From positions 1-11,759 of the forward strand of contig NZ_CAURPW010000024.1 of assembly GCF_963526985.1 (NCBI RefSeq): a DNA stretch of 11,759 bases, in the 5' to 3' direction. Shown piece after piece: positions 5,411-11,759 of this stretch. The notes below the pieces were generated by a model. That model ran no database searches. It saw nothing but the letters and a program-made list of their open reading frames with translations, and was not told the origin of the DNA. The stretch is from an uncultured Campylobacter sp. GTDB lineage: Bacteria > Campylobacterota > Campylobacteria > Campylobacterales > Campylobacteraceae. A program made the translations under genes and the position numbers. Numbering within the stretch: position 1 is the stretch's first letter; every line of letters begins with the position of its first letter.

Positions 5411-5442
5411 TGCGGCGAAATTTTGAAATTTAAGGAGACAAA

Positions 5443-7827
5443 ATGTCAATTTCAAGACGAGATTTTTTAAAGACATCTGCTGCGGCTACGGCAGTAGTTT
5501 GCTCAAATCCCCTTATGGCCAAGGAGAGCAAGATTAAAAGCATACCGCACGCTTCAAATTTAGGTGCGTTTTACGCCGACGTCGACGAAAACGGAAAGAT
5601 AGTGAAAATTAGACCGCAGGTATCCGACAAAGACCCCAAATATCCCGGAAACGAGGCATGGATAGATAGGGTTTATTCTGATACCAGAATAAAATATCCT
5701 TGCGTTAGAAAAAGCTACCTAGAAGGTAAAAACACTCCCGAGCTTCGCGGCAAAGAGGAATTTGTGAGAGTAAGTTGGGATGAGGCGATGAAGCTAATAG
5801 TTAAAAAGCTTCAAAGCGTCAAGACGGACGAAATTTATAATGCAAGCTATGGTGGCTGGGGGCATCCAGGTCTTCTTCACAACTGCAACTCCGTGGCGGG
5901 TAGATTTTTTAATACCGTTTTTGGCGGAGCAGTAGGAACTGACGGCGAGTATAGTAACGGTGCTGCGGGCAGAGTAAATGCAACTATCGTTGGAGATTTG
6001 GAAGTTTATTCTCCTCAAACCGCACATGAAGTAATGCTTGAAAATACGAAAGTTTACGTAATGTGGGGCGCCGATTTATTTAAATGAAACCAAATCGACT
6101 ACAAAATAGCAAATCGCGGAAATAATCCTTATTTTGAAAAATATGCAAAATCTGGAATAAAATTTATCACGATTGATCCGCAATACACGGAAATTGCTAA
6201 GAAATTTAACGCTGAGTGGATTAAAATTCGCCCAAATACCGACGTGGCGCTTATGCTTGGAATGTGCCATTATCTATATACAAGCAATCAATACGATAAA
6301 GAATTTATCGAAAAATACACTTTTGGATTTGATAAATTCCTGCCTTATCTACTTGGTAAGAGCGAAGACATGGTAGAAAAAACTCCTGCCTGGGCAGCAA
6401 AGATAACGGGTGTTGAAGAGGGCATTATAAAAGCGCTTGTCGATACTTTTGTAAAAAATCGTACATTTTTAGCAGGCAACTGGGCTATGCAAAGAGCCCA
6501 TCACGGAGAGCAGGCCGACTGGATGCTTATGGTGCTTGCTTCGATGATAGGACAAGTTGGTCTCCCTGGCGGAGGATTTGGATTTTCTATGCATTATAGC
6601 GGCGGCGGACAAGCGTTTTCGGGCGTTAGTTTGCCGGTAGGCCTGCCGCAAGGTAAAAACAAAGTAGATGCAAAAATCCCGGCCTCAAGAGTTAGCGAAG
6701 CTTTGCTAAATCCTGGTAAAAAGATTAAATTTAAAGGTTCTGAGATAACATATCCAGATATCAAAGTCATGTATATAACGGGCGCAACCGTTTTGGGACA
6801 CCATCCAGATACAAATGAACTTATAAAGGCTATCCGCAAGCTTGATACCGTGGTGGTTCATGAGCCTTGGTGGACGCCGATGGCAAAGATGGCCGATATA
6901 GTGCTTCCTTCTACGACTCCGCTCGAAAGAGACGATATAAGCTATGGCGGCTCTTATTCGCAAGATTATGTTTATGCGATGAGAAAGGTTGTAGAGCCGC
7001 TTTTTGAAGCTAGAAACGATTATGACGTTTTTGCTCAGATGGCAAAAATGGTGGGCGAAAAAGAGCATCGCAAATTTACAAGCGGCAAGAGCAAAGAGGA
7101 GATCATAAGAAGCTTTTACGAAAGAAGCGATTGCGTTAATTACGTAGGTTTTGATGAATTTTGGGAAAAAGGATACGTGTACTTTGAGCCTGGTGAAGAG
7201 GCAAAGAAATTTGTTCGCCACTCCGCATTTAGAGCTGATCCGGTAGCAAATAAACTGGCTACGGAAACGGGTAAAATTCAAATTTTCTCGCAAAAATTCG
7301 CTGATTATAAACTTGATGATTTTAAGGGACATCCTATGTGGTTTGAGCCTGCAGAATGGCTTGGTAATGGCGAACTTACAAAGCAATATCCGCTTCATCT
7401 GCTAAGTCCGCACCCAAAATATCGCATCCACTCTCAGCTTGATAACTCTTTTGTAAGAAAAGCATATAAAGTAGGAAATAGAGAGCCTGTGCTTATAAAC
7501 GATGAAGATGCTAAGAAATTTGGCATAAAAGACGGCGATACGGTTGAAGTCTATAACGACAGGGGTAGAATTTTAGCAGGTGCCGTCGTAAGCAAAGATA
7601 TTATGAGGGGCGTCGTGTCTATAAACGAAGGCGCTTGGTATGATCCTGAAAATTTAACAGATGAAAACCCGAGATGTAACGCAGGGCACGTAAATTTATT
7701 AACCAGCTCAAGACCTACTTCGACTATGGCACAAGCCACTTCTATAAATACCTGCTTGGTGGCTGTCAAAAAAGTTGATGCCAAGGCTTATGCCGGCATT
7801 AAAACACCGATAATAAAAGGAGCATAA
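5443..7827 (+). CDS. torA: TorA/BisC/DMSO-reductase-type molybdoenzyme with in-frame TGA at codon 215
   Basis: A periplasmic S- or N-oxide reductase of the DMSO reductase family (bis-molybdopterin guanine dinucleotide cofactor). The frame is 795 codons long, normal for TorA/DorA, and open except for TGA at 6085-6087. Residues 4-10 SRRDFLK are a twin-arginine export motif with likely cleavage after LMA (24-26). There is no N-terminal iron-sulfur cysteine cluster, as in TorA/DorA/BisC. YPCVRKSYLEG, SYGGWGHPG and LHNC follow. Ser171 in EYSNGAAGR is the expected molybdenum ligand, then GDLEVYSPQTA and VMWGADLFK. After the TGA, NQIDYKI continues where relatives read about KTNQI or NTLKI. WAAKITGV, GQVGLPGGGFGF, VHEPWWTPMAKMADIVLP and the cofactor-binding C-terminal domain (from about residue 640; INDEDAKKFGIKDGDTVEV, GHVNLLTSSRPTS) are all intact. 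Without readthrough or selenocysteine insertion only a 214-residue fragment would be made. The next in-frame starts (GTG 6244, ATG 6256) lack a ribosome binding site and the export signal. Substrate (TMAO, DMSO or another) cannot be read off. Confidence 0.88.
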
Positions 7828-8361
7828 ATGAGAAAAATTCTATTTTTAGCGGCGGTTTTGGCAAATTTTGTTTTTGCAAAAGATATGTTTATCTTTGATA
7901 TCAAGGCCGATTTGCTTGATCCTAAAACCAAAGAGGTCGTAGGTGAAATTTACGAAGGTACGCCCGTAAAATTTATAAAGCAAGAGGGTGATTTATCGCT
8001 TATCGAAGTTAGCGGAGAGGTTACCGATAGCAAAAATATCTTAGCCTACAAAAAAGATCCGTTGATAACCTTTTTGATGCTTAAAAATCAAGAGGCAAAG
8101 CCGAAGGCGCAGTACCTAATAGACAGTAAAAAGTTAAATGGAAATAGCTACGCCTCATGGGAAGAGGCCGAGCTTGTTTATTATGACACTTGCAGCTCAT
8201 GCCACGCGGCTCATAAACCAAAAGAGCATTTGATGAACGAATGGGATGCATATCTAACCGCTATGCAAACATTTGCTAAAATAAACGACGAAGAAAAAGC
8301 TAGAATACTACGCTTTATGCAAGCCTTTGCAAAAGACGGAATCGCAAAAGAAGAAGATTAA
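7828..8361 (+). CDS. Periplasmic mono-haem c-type cytochrome, partner of the TorA-type reductase
   Basis: 177 residues. A signal peptide covers about residues 1-17 (MRKILFLAAVLANFVFA). The mature N-terminal part, about 20-70, has the strand pattern of a bacterial SH3-like domain (VVGEIYEGTPVKFIKQEGDLSLIEV). The haem-binding motif C122-S-S-C125-H126 lies in YYDTCSSCH, and the later methionines in LTAMQTF or LRFMQAF are candidates for the sixth haem ligand. It starts on the base after the torA stop codon (TAA-ATG), with AAAGGAG inside the torA end, so the two are translated together. Campylobacter jejuni has the same pair, a TorA-type reductase with a small c-type cytochrome, and E. coli TorC ends in a comparable mono-haem domain. 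The likely role is passing electrons to the reductase; it has no membrane anchor beyond the signal peptide. Confidence 0.9.
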   Translation: MRKILFLAAVLANFVFAKDMFIFDIKADLLDPKTKEVVGEIYEGTPVKFIKQEGDLSLIEVSGEVTDSKNILAYKKDPLITFLMLKNQEAKPKAQYLIDSKKLNGNSYASWEEAELVYYDTCSSCHAAHKPKEHLMNEWDAYLTAMQTFAKINDEEKARILRFMQAFAKDGIAKEED

Positions 8362-8366
8362 AATTT

Positions 8367-8402
8367 TAGGCCAAATTTGGATAAAAATCTAAATTTGGCC
8401 TA
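8367..8402. terminator. Bidirectional terminator hairpin between convergent genes
   Basis: TAGGCCAAATTTGGAT (8367-8382) and ATCTAAATTTGGCCTA (8387-8402) form a 16-bp stem with one mismatch and an AAAA loop, starting 6 nt after the cytochrome stop codon. The flank is A/T-rich on both sides (AAAATTTTAATC on the minus strand), so it can serve both the cytochrome gene and the esterase gene that ends at 8452. Confidence 0.8.
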
Positions 8403-8451
8403 TTATGAGACTTTAGTAGCCGCTAACTTTGAATAACAAAGAGTTAAAATA

Positions 8452-9297
8452 TTATTCGCTTACATGCTTTACGATATCTTTTAGTACTAGCGGTATTACG
8501 TCGCCGTGTCCTTGCCCTTCGTAGATTTTAAATTCGTATTTGACGCCCGACTTTTTTAGAATTTCAGCTAAATCGGCCGCTTTTAGTATATTTTCTTTGT
8601 CCGTTTTGCCCGCTCTTTTTTCTAATTCTCCTACGCTAAGTCTTATAAAGCTCGCCTTTAATCCAATTTTTAGTTTGCCGTCGTTATCTAAGGCGTCCTT
8701 TATAATTTTTGAATCTCCCCACCAAAGAGACGGAGAAGCTACAAAAAACTCATCAAATATACCGTCGTTTTGTAAAAGCGAATAAACTAAAAATAGTCCG
8801 CCGAAAGAGTGGCCGTAAAATATTTTTTCGCTATTTTTTATATCGTATTCCTTGTCCACAAACGGCATTAGCCTCTCTTTTATAAATTTATAAAATTTGT
8901 CCGCATTGCCGCCTTGCTCGTATTCGTCGCCTTGGACTAACGGCGTTAGGTCCTTTGTTCGCCTTGCAGTATCGTAAGCTAGCGGCGTATCGTATCCGAC
9001 GCCTATGATAAGCGGCACGCTACCGCTAGAAGTAAAATTTCTGAATAAATTAAGCAACACGGAAAATTGCGCATTTGCATCGAGCATAAAAATCGCTTTT
9101 GGATAAAAGTTGCGGTTTTTCGGGACGGCTTGAAAAATTTTATATATTTCTCCGCCCGCGTTTTCTAGTATGGAGTATTTTACATCAAAAAGCCGATAAA
9201 CGCTTTCATCTATCGGCTCTATGTATTGAGTAGGCTTTGCGTTGGCTATACTAATCATAATCAAAGCTCCCAAAAATAATTTAACAATCCTTACCAC
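8452..9297 (-). CDS. Periplasmic siderophore esterase-like alpha/beta hydrolase (IroE/Cee type)
   Basis: 281 residues with a signal peptide of about 20 residues (VKLFLGALIMISIANA). The hydrolase fold shows FMLDANAQF near 70-78, a GHSFGG nucleophile elbow with Ser164, FFVASPSLWW near 184-193 (a motif I associate with the Fes/IroE putative-esterase family), SVGELEKR near 221-228, and GQGHGDVIP with His264. The length and motifs fit the periplasmic trilactone esterases IroE of enterobacteria and Cee of Campylobacter jejuni, which cut enterobactin-type siderophores so that iron can be released. The start is a GTG at 9297 that overlaps the receptor stop codon by 7 nt (GTGGTAA), with AGGTAAG upstream; such overlap implies one transcript and coupled translation. 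The substrate is inferred from the neighbour and family, not proven by sequence. Confidence 0.85.
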   Translation of the reverse strand: MVRIVKLFLGALIMISIANAKPTQYIEPIDESVYRLFDVKYSILENAGGEIYKIFQAVPKNRNFYPKAIFMLDANAQFSVLLNLFRNFTSSGSVPLIIGVGYDTPLAYDTARRTKDLTPLVQGDEYEQGGNADKFYKFIKERLMPFVDKEYDIKNSEKIFYGHSFGGLFLVYSLLQNDGIFDEFFVASPSLWWGDSKIIKDALDNDGKLKIGLKASFIRLSVGELEKRAGKTDKENILKAADLAEILKKSGVKYEFKIYEGQGHGDVIPLVLKDIVKHVSE

Positions 9298-11381
9298 TTC
9301 GCGCTTACCTTAAACCAAAATCTCCTACCCTCTTCAGGATACCAGTAATAGTTGCCGTCATCGGCCATTCCCTCGTCGTAGCGAATATTATCAAAGATAT
9401 TATAAGCGGTCAAATTTAAGCTTAAATTTTTATTTACTTCCCAGCTAGCACCCAAATCGACGGTAAAAAGCTTCTTGTCGTTTTCGCTTACTTTGTTGCC
9501 GGGACCGAATTTAACGCTGGTTAGCTCGCTCTCGTAGTTTGCTCCGGCAAAGGTGCTCACGCTTGCGATAGGCTTATACGTTAGCGTCAAATTTGCCGCA
9601 TGCTCGGGCGTTGCAGTCAGAGATTTGCCGTCTAGTCGGCCAAGATTGGTCTGGCTAAATTTGACCGGGCCGTTTGGGGTATTAATCGTCGGATCGCCGG
9701 TTTTGATTTTGGAGTTGTTGTATGTGTAGTTGCCGCGCAAATTTAGATTTTTTAGTATGTCGTAGTCTGCGCTAAGCTCGATGCCCCAGACGTCTGCACC
9801 GTCGATGTTAAAGTAAGTTCCCCAGCCCGGGCAGTTTACGTGCGGAGCCGTAGCGCACGAGCCAAATGCCGGAATACGGTTTATGCTGCTGCCGTCGGTA
9901 TCTAGGATTTTATCTTTAAACTCGTTTCTAAATAGAGTAACCGAACCTCTGAAATCGTTGCCGCTATCGTAGTAAGCGCCGATTTCATAAGTTAGGCTCT
10001 TTTCGGGTTTTAGGTCTGCATTACCGAAATCTACTATCCTCCAGCCGCCTTGTATGGTGCCGACTTCCGGCGAGATCTGATTGACGTTCGGCGTCTTATA
10101 TCCTGTTGCTACGCCGCCTTTTAGCGTCCAGTTGTCGCTTAGATTGTAAACTAGATACGCACGCGGCGAGAGATGATCGTCGAAAAATTCGTTATGCGTG
10201 AAGCGACCGCCCAGCGTCAAATAAAGCTTGTCGTCTAAAATTTCCCACTCGTCTTCTAAAAATGCCGCATGCTCTTTCATGGAGTAGGCTTTTGGGTTTC
10301 GTAGCACGCTTCTACTTGAATTTGATACGATAAATGTGGTTTTTGTCGTCTGTTTGCTAAAATCATAGCCGAAAGTTAGCGTATGCGAATCCAGGAAGGT
10401 GCTAAATTTGGAGTTAAAGTTGTGGTTTTTGACTTCAGCCGGCGTTAAGCTATCAAAGAGGCTTGTTCGCTTCGTCTGATCGTAAATGTAGCTCACGTCG
10501 GCATTTAAATTTTCAAAATTTCCCAGGTATCCTACTCCGTAGCTATCTTTTTTGTAGTCGTAGCTATTTAACAGCCTGTTTGTCCTTACGGTTGCCGTCT
10601 TGCCGACGGTCCTAGAGTATTCGTGGCGTTCTTGGGAGGCTAGGAGATAAAATTTATTGTATTCGTCGGGCGTGATCCATAGTTTGGCGCTAAAGTTTTT
10701 CTTGTCGCTTTCTTGATAGCCGCCCGGATAGCTATCCTCGTCGCGTAACTTTTTGTAGCCCCAAAGCTGAAGGCCGAGGTATTTGTTAAGAAGCGGGAAG
10801 TTAAGATAAAAGTCAGCTTGGCGCTGCGAGCCGATGCCGCTATGAGCCTGCGCGATACCGGATATACTCACGGAGCCGCTAAATTTATCGAAATTTTTCT
10901 TCGTGATGATGTTTATGACCCCGCCCACCGCATCGCTACCGTAAAGCGAACTCATCGGTCCTCTGATGATCTCGATGTGTTCTATCGCCTCAACCGGCGG
11001 GATAAAATTTGAGTTCATATCACCGGCACCGCCTTTTGGATTGGCCGCGCTCGAATTTACTCTCTTGCCGTCTATGAGAACTAGCGTTTGCGAACCTTCC
11101 ATGCCGCGGATCGAGATACCGCTGGCGGGCCCGTCCTCGCCGCCTATAACGCTAACCCCTGGAGCTTTTGAAGCGATAGAGTGAAGCGAGGTGAAGCTAT
11201 CTTTTGCCAGGTCGTCATTTTTAACGATTGATATGCTGGCGGGTGCGTTTTTAATACTTTGCGAAAAACCGCTAGCAGTGACTACGACCTCTTCTAAATT
11301 TATATTATCTACGGCTTGTAAATTTATTGCGCATACTAGCGAAACAATAGGCGCAAAAGCTTTATTTTTTGAAACAACCAT
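9291..11381 (-). CDS. TonB-dependent outer-membrane receptor, ferric-catecholate type
   Basis: 696 residues, normal for a siderophore receptor. A signal peptide ends near residue 23 (NLQA). A TonB box LEEVVVTASG follows near 29-38, then the plug domain: ISIRGMEGSQTLVLIDGKRV and IEHIEIIRGPMSSLYGSDAVGGVINIITKK (about 90-165), characteristic of the FepA/CirA/IrgA/CfrA branch. The remainder is a 22-strand-type barrel with alternating aromatic residues and ends in a C-terminal Trp (FKVSAKW), the usual outer-membrane assembly signal. A Cys pair in a putative surface loop (GSCATAPHVNCPGWG) could form a disulfide. The coupled downstream esterase points to enterobactin or a related trilactone catecholate as ligand; plug sequence alone would also allow haem or other siderophores. 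The Fur-like box upstream suggests iron repression. The start ATG has AAAGGA 7 nt upstream. Confidence 0.93.
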   Translation of the reverse strand: MVVSKNKAFAPIVSLVCAINLQAVDNINLEEVVVTASGFSQSIKNAPASISIVKNDDLAKDSFTSLHSIASKAPGVSVIGGEDGPASGISIRGMEGSQTLVLIDGKRVNSSAANPKGGAGDMNSNFIPPVEAIEHIEIIRGPMSSLYGSDAVGGVINIITKKNFDKFSGSVSISGIAQAHSGIGSQRQADFYLNFPLLNKYLGLQLWGYKKLRDEDSYPGGYQESDKKNFSAKLWITPDEYNKFYLLASQERHEYSRTVGKTATVRTNRLLNSYDYKKDSYGVGYLGNFENLNADVSYIYDQTKRTSLFDSLTPAEVKNHNFNSKFSTFLDSHTLTFGYDFSKQTTKTTFIVSNSSRSVLRNPKAYSMKEHAAFLEDEWEILDDKLYLTLGGRFTHNEFFDDHLSPRAYLVYNLSDNWTLKGGVATGYKTPNVNQISPEVGTIQGGWRIVDFGNADLKPEKSLTYEIGAYYDSGNDFRGSVTLFRNEFKDKILDTDGSSINRIPAFGSCATAPHVNCPGWGTYFNIDGADVWGIELSADYDILKNLNLRGNYTYNNSKIKTGDPTINTPNGPVKFSQTNLGRLDGKSLTATPEHAANLTLTYKPIASVSTFAGANYESELTSVKFGPGNKVSENDKKLFTVDLGASWEVNKNLSLNLTAYNIFDNIRYDEGMADDGNYYWYPEEGRRFWFKVSAKW

Positions 11382-11393
11382 ATAAAATCCTTT

Positions 11394-11423
11394 AGAATAC
11401 TTAATATTGATTTAAGTTATCAA
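11394..11423 (-). promoter_or_regulatory. Promoter of the receptor-esterase operon
   Basis: On the minus strand TTGATA (11418-11423) and TATTCT (11394-11399) are separated by 18 nt. The ATG follows about 13 nt later with AAAGGA between, so the predicted leader would be very short. The -35 box overlaps the Fur-like palindrome. Confidence 0.45.
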
Positions 11424-11424
11424 T
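11406..11424. promoter_or_regulatory. Fur-box-like operator
   Basis: ATTGATTTAAGTTATCAAT is a 19-bp dyad (ATTGAT/ATCAAT). Its core TGATTTAAGTTATCA matches a TGATAATnATTATCA Fur consensus at 11 of 14 defined positions and covers the -35 region of the siderophore receptor promoter, the right place for iron-dependent repression. Confidence 0.6.
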
Positions 11425-11660
11425 CTTTCTTCGCAAATAATAACTAATATGGAATAAATTTAATATTAATTATCGAATATAGATAGAATTTGCCGCTAAA
11501 GGCTCGGCGGTCAATTTAAAGAGATGTGTTTGGGGGCATTTTTTAAAGCTTATAAAAGGATGTTAAATTTGAAATTTTATCCATCCCGCAGTCAAAGCCA
11601 AGTCATTGACACTAAGTTTTTAGCTTTTGGAGCGCGATGGATGAAGCGGTTTTAAAATCA
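11425..11660. other. Non-coding gap upstream of the receptor operon
   Basis: A/T-rich at first (to about 11480), then mixed. A 31-codon ORF at 11560-11655 (MLNLKFYPSRSQSQVIDTKF...) has AAAAGG immediately before its ATG but no recognisable family or composition signal, so I do not call it a gene. No RNA gene is recognised. Confidence 0.4.
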
Positions 11661-11663
11661 GTA

Positions 11664-11691
11664 AAAAGCGATAGGATAACCTATCGCTTTT
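11664..11691. terminator. Strong bidirectional terminator
   Basis: A perfect 12-bp stem AAAAGCGATAGG (11664-11675) and CCTATCGCTTTT (11680-11691) with an ATAA loop. It carries T-runs on both strands and sits 9 nt beyond the stop codon of the minus-strand gene at the right edge, which it should terminate. Confidence 0.85.
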
Positions 11692-11700
11692 ACGTTTTAA

Positions 11701-11759
11701 TTAAAAATTGTAGTGAAAATTCACCATAAACGACCTCTCGTCGCCTAGCCTCGAGCTTG
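11701..11759 (-). CDS. C-terminal end of an outer-membrane beta-barrel protein (5' part outside window)
   Basis: Only the last 18 codons are inside: SSRLGDERSFMVNFHYNF and stop TAA at 11701-11703. An R-S-F turn followed by an alternating strand ending in Phe is the typical last strand of a TonB-dependent receptor or other barrel protein. Its position upstream of a siderophore receptor and in the same direction suggests a second iron or haem receptor, but 18 residues cannot prove that. A strong terminator directly after it separates it from the receptor operon. Confidence 0.6.
   Translation of the reverse strand, partial: SSRLGDERSFMVNFHYNF

Noticed and set aside
6088..6150. A SECIS hairpin directly after the TGA
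   Set aside because: Only a weak A/T stem (AAATAA/TTATTT) is found and no GGU-type loop, so I do not annotate a SECIS, although selenocysteine is not formally excluded.
6706..7398. Long minus-strand ORF (230 aa) within torA
   Set aside because: Antisense to the conserved reductase, with a composition of reversed codons and no start signals.
6244..7827. The C-terminal part of the reductase as an independent gene starting at GTG 6244
   Set aside because: No ribosome binding site, no signal peptide, and the frame is continuous with the upstream part through 6088-6243 with homologous sequence. It is the rest of the same gene after the TGA.
11560..11655. 31-codon ORF upstream of the receptor operon, with AAAAGG before the ATG
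   Set aside because: Too short and without a family or promoter; a chance ORF is as likely. A second overlapping small ORF from 11637 runs through the terminator, which also argues against coding.
1..11759. CRISPR array, tRNA, rRNA, prophage or defence system
   Set aside because: No regularly spaced repeats, no cloverleaf or ribosomal sequence, and no phage or nuclease gene seen on either strand apart from the IS1595-type transposase.

Overview
The window looks like a chromosomal segment of a Campylobacter species, probably of the concisus/curvus/rectus/showae type. The grounds are the very frequent AAATTT and CAAATTT words, A/T-rich intergenic DNA, TATAAT -10 boxes without clear -35 boxes, and the gene content (fdhD next to a ModE-like gene, a TorA-type reductase next to a mono-haem cytochrome, and a catecholate-type TonB receptor next to a periplasmic esterase). 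This assignment is inference; there is no marker gene in the window.

Layout. Positions 1-3253 are comparatively G/C-rich and read entirely on the minus strand: fdhD, a ModE-like regulator that overlaps it by 8 nt, a 62-residue hypothetical protein, then, after a probable terminator and from its own promoter, a class V aminotransferase (cysteine-desulfurase fold) that runs off the left edge. Positions 3254-5442 are markedly A/T-rich. They hold a palindrome-rich gap, an 808-bp IS1595-type insertion sequence whose transposase frame is split, a featureless stretch, and a minus-strand OmpR-type response regulator. Positions 5443-8361, plus strand, encode a Tat-exported TorA/BisC/DMSO-reductase-type molybdoenzyme and, directly abutting it, a c-type cytochrome that is its likely electron donor. 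The reductase frame is open over 795 codons except for one in-frame TGA at codon 215. Positions 8452-11381, minus strand, are a two-gene iron-uptake operon (TonB-dependent ferric-catecholate-type receptor plus periplasmic esterase) behind a Fur-like operator. The right edge carries the last 18 codons of another outer-membrane protein, followed by a strong bidirectional terminator.

How the parts work together. fdhD (sulfuration of the Mo cofactor for formate dehydrogenase), the ModE-like regulator and the torA-cytochrome pair all belong to molybdoenzyme-based anaerobic respiration: formate would be a donor and an S- or N-oxide the acceptor. The response regulator divergent from torA is placed like TorR/DorR, and an 11-bp-period direct repeat lies at the torA -35 position where such a regulator could bind. 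The receptor/esterase pair would import a ferric catecholate siderophore and cleave it in the periplasm.

Most worth a second look: the TGA inside the otherwise intact molybdoreductase; the transposase frame break falling on CTT-TGA, the release-factor-2-type +1 slip codon pair; and the twin-repeat, cysteine-bearing N-terminal region of the ModE-like protein in place of a molybdate-binding domain.
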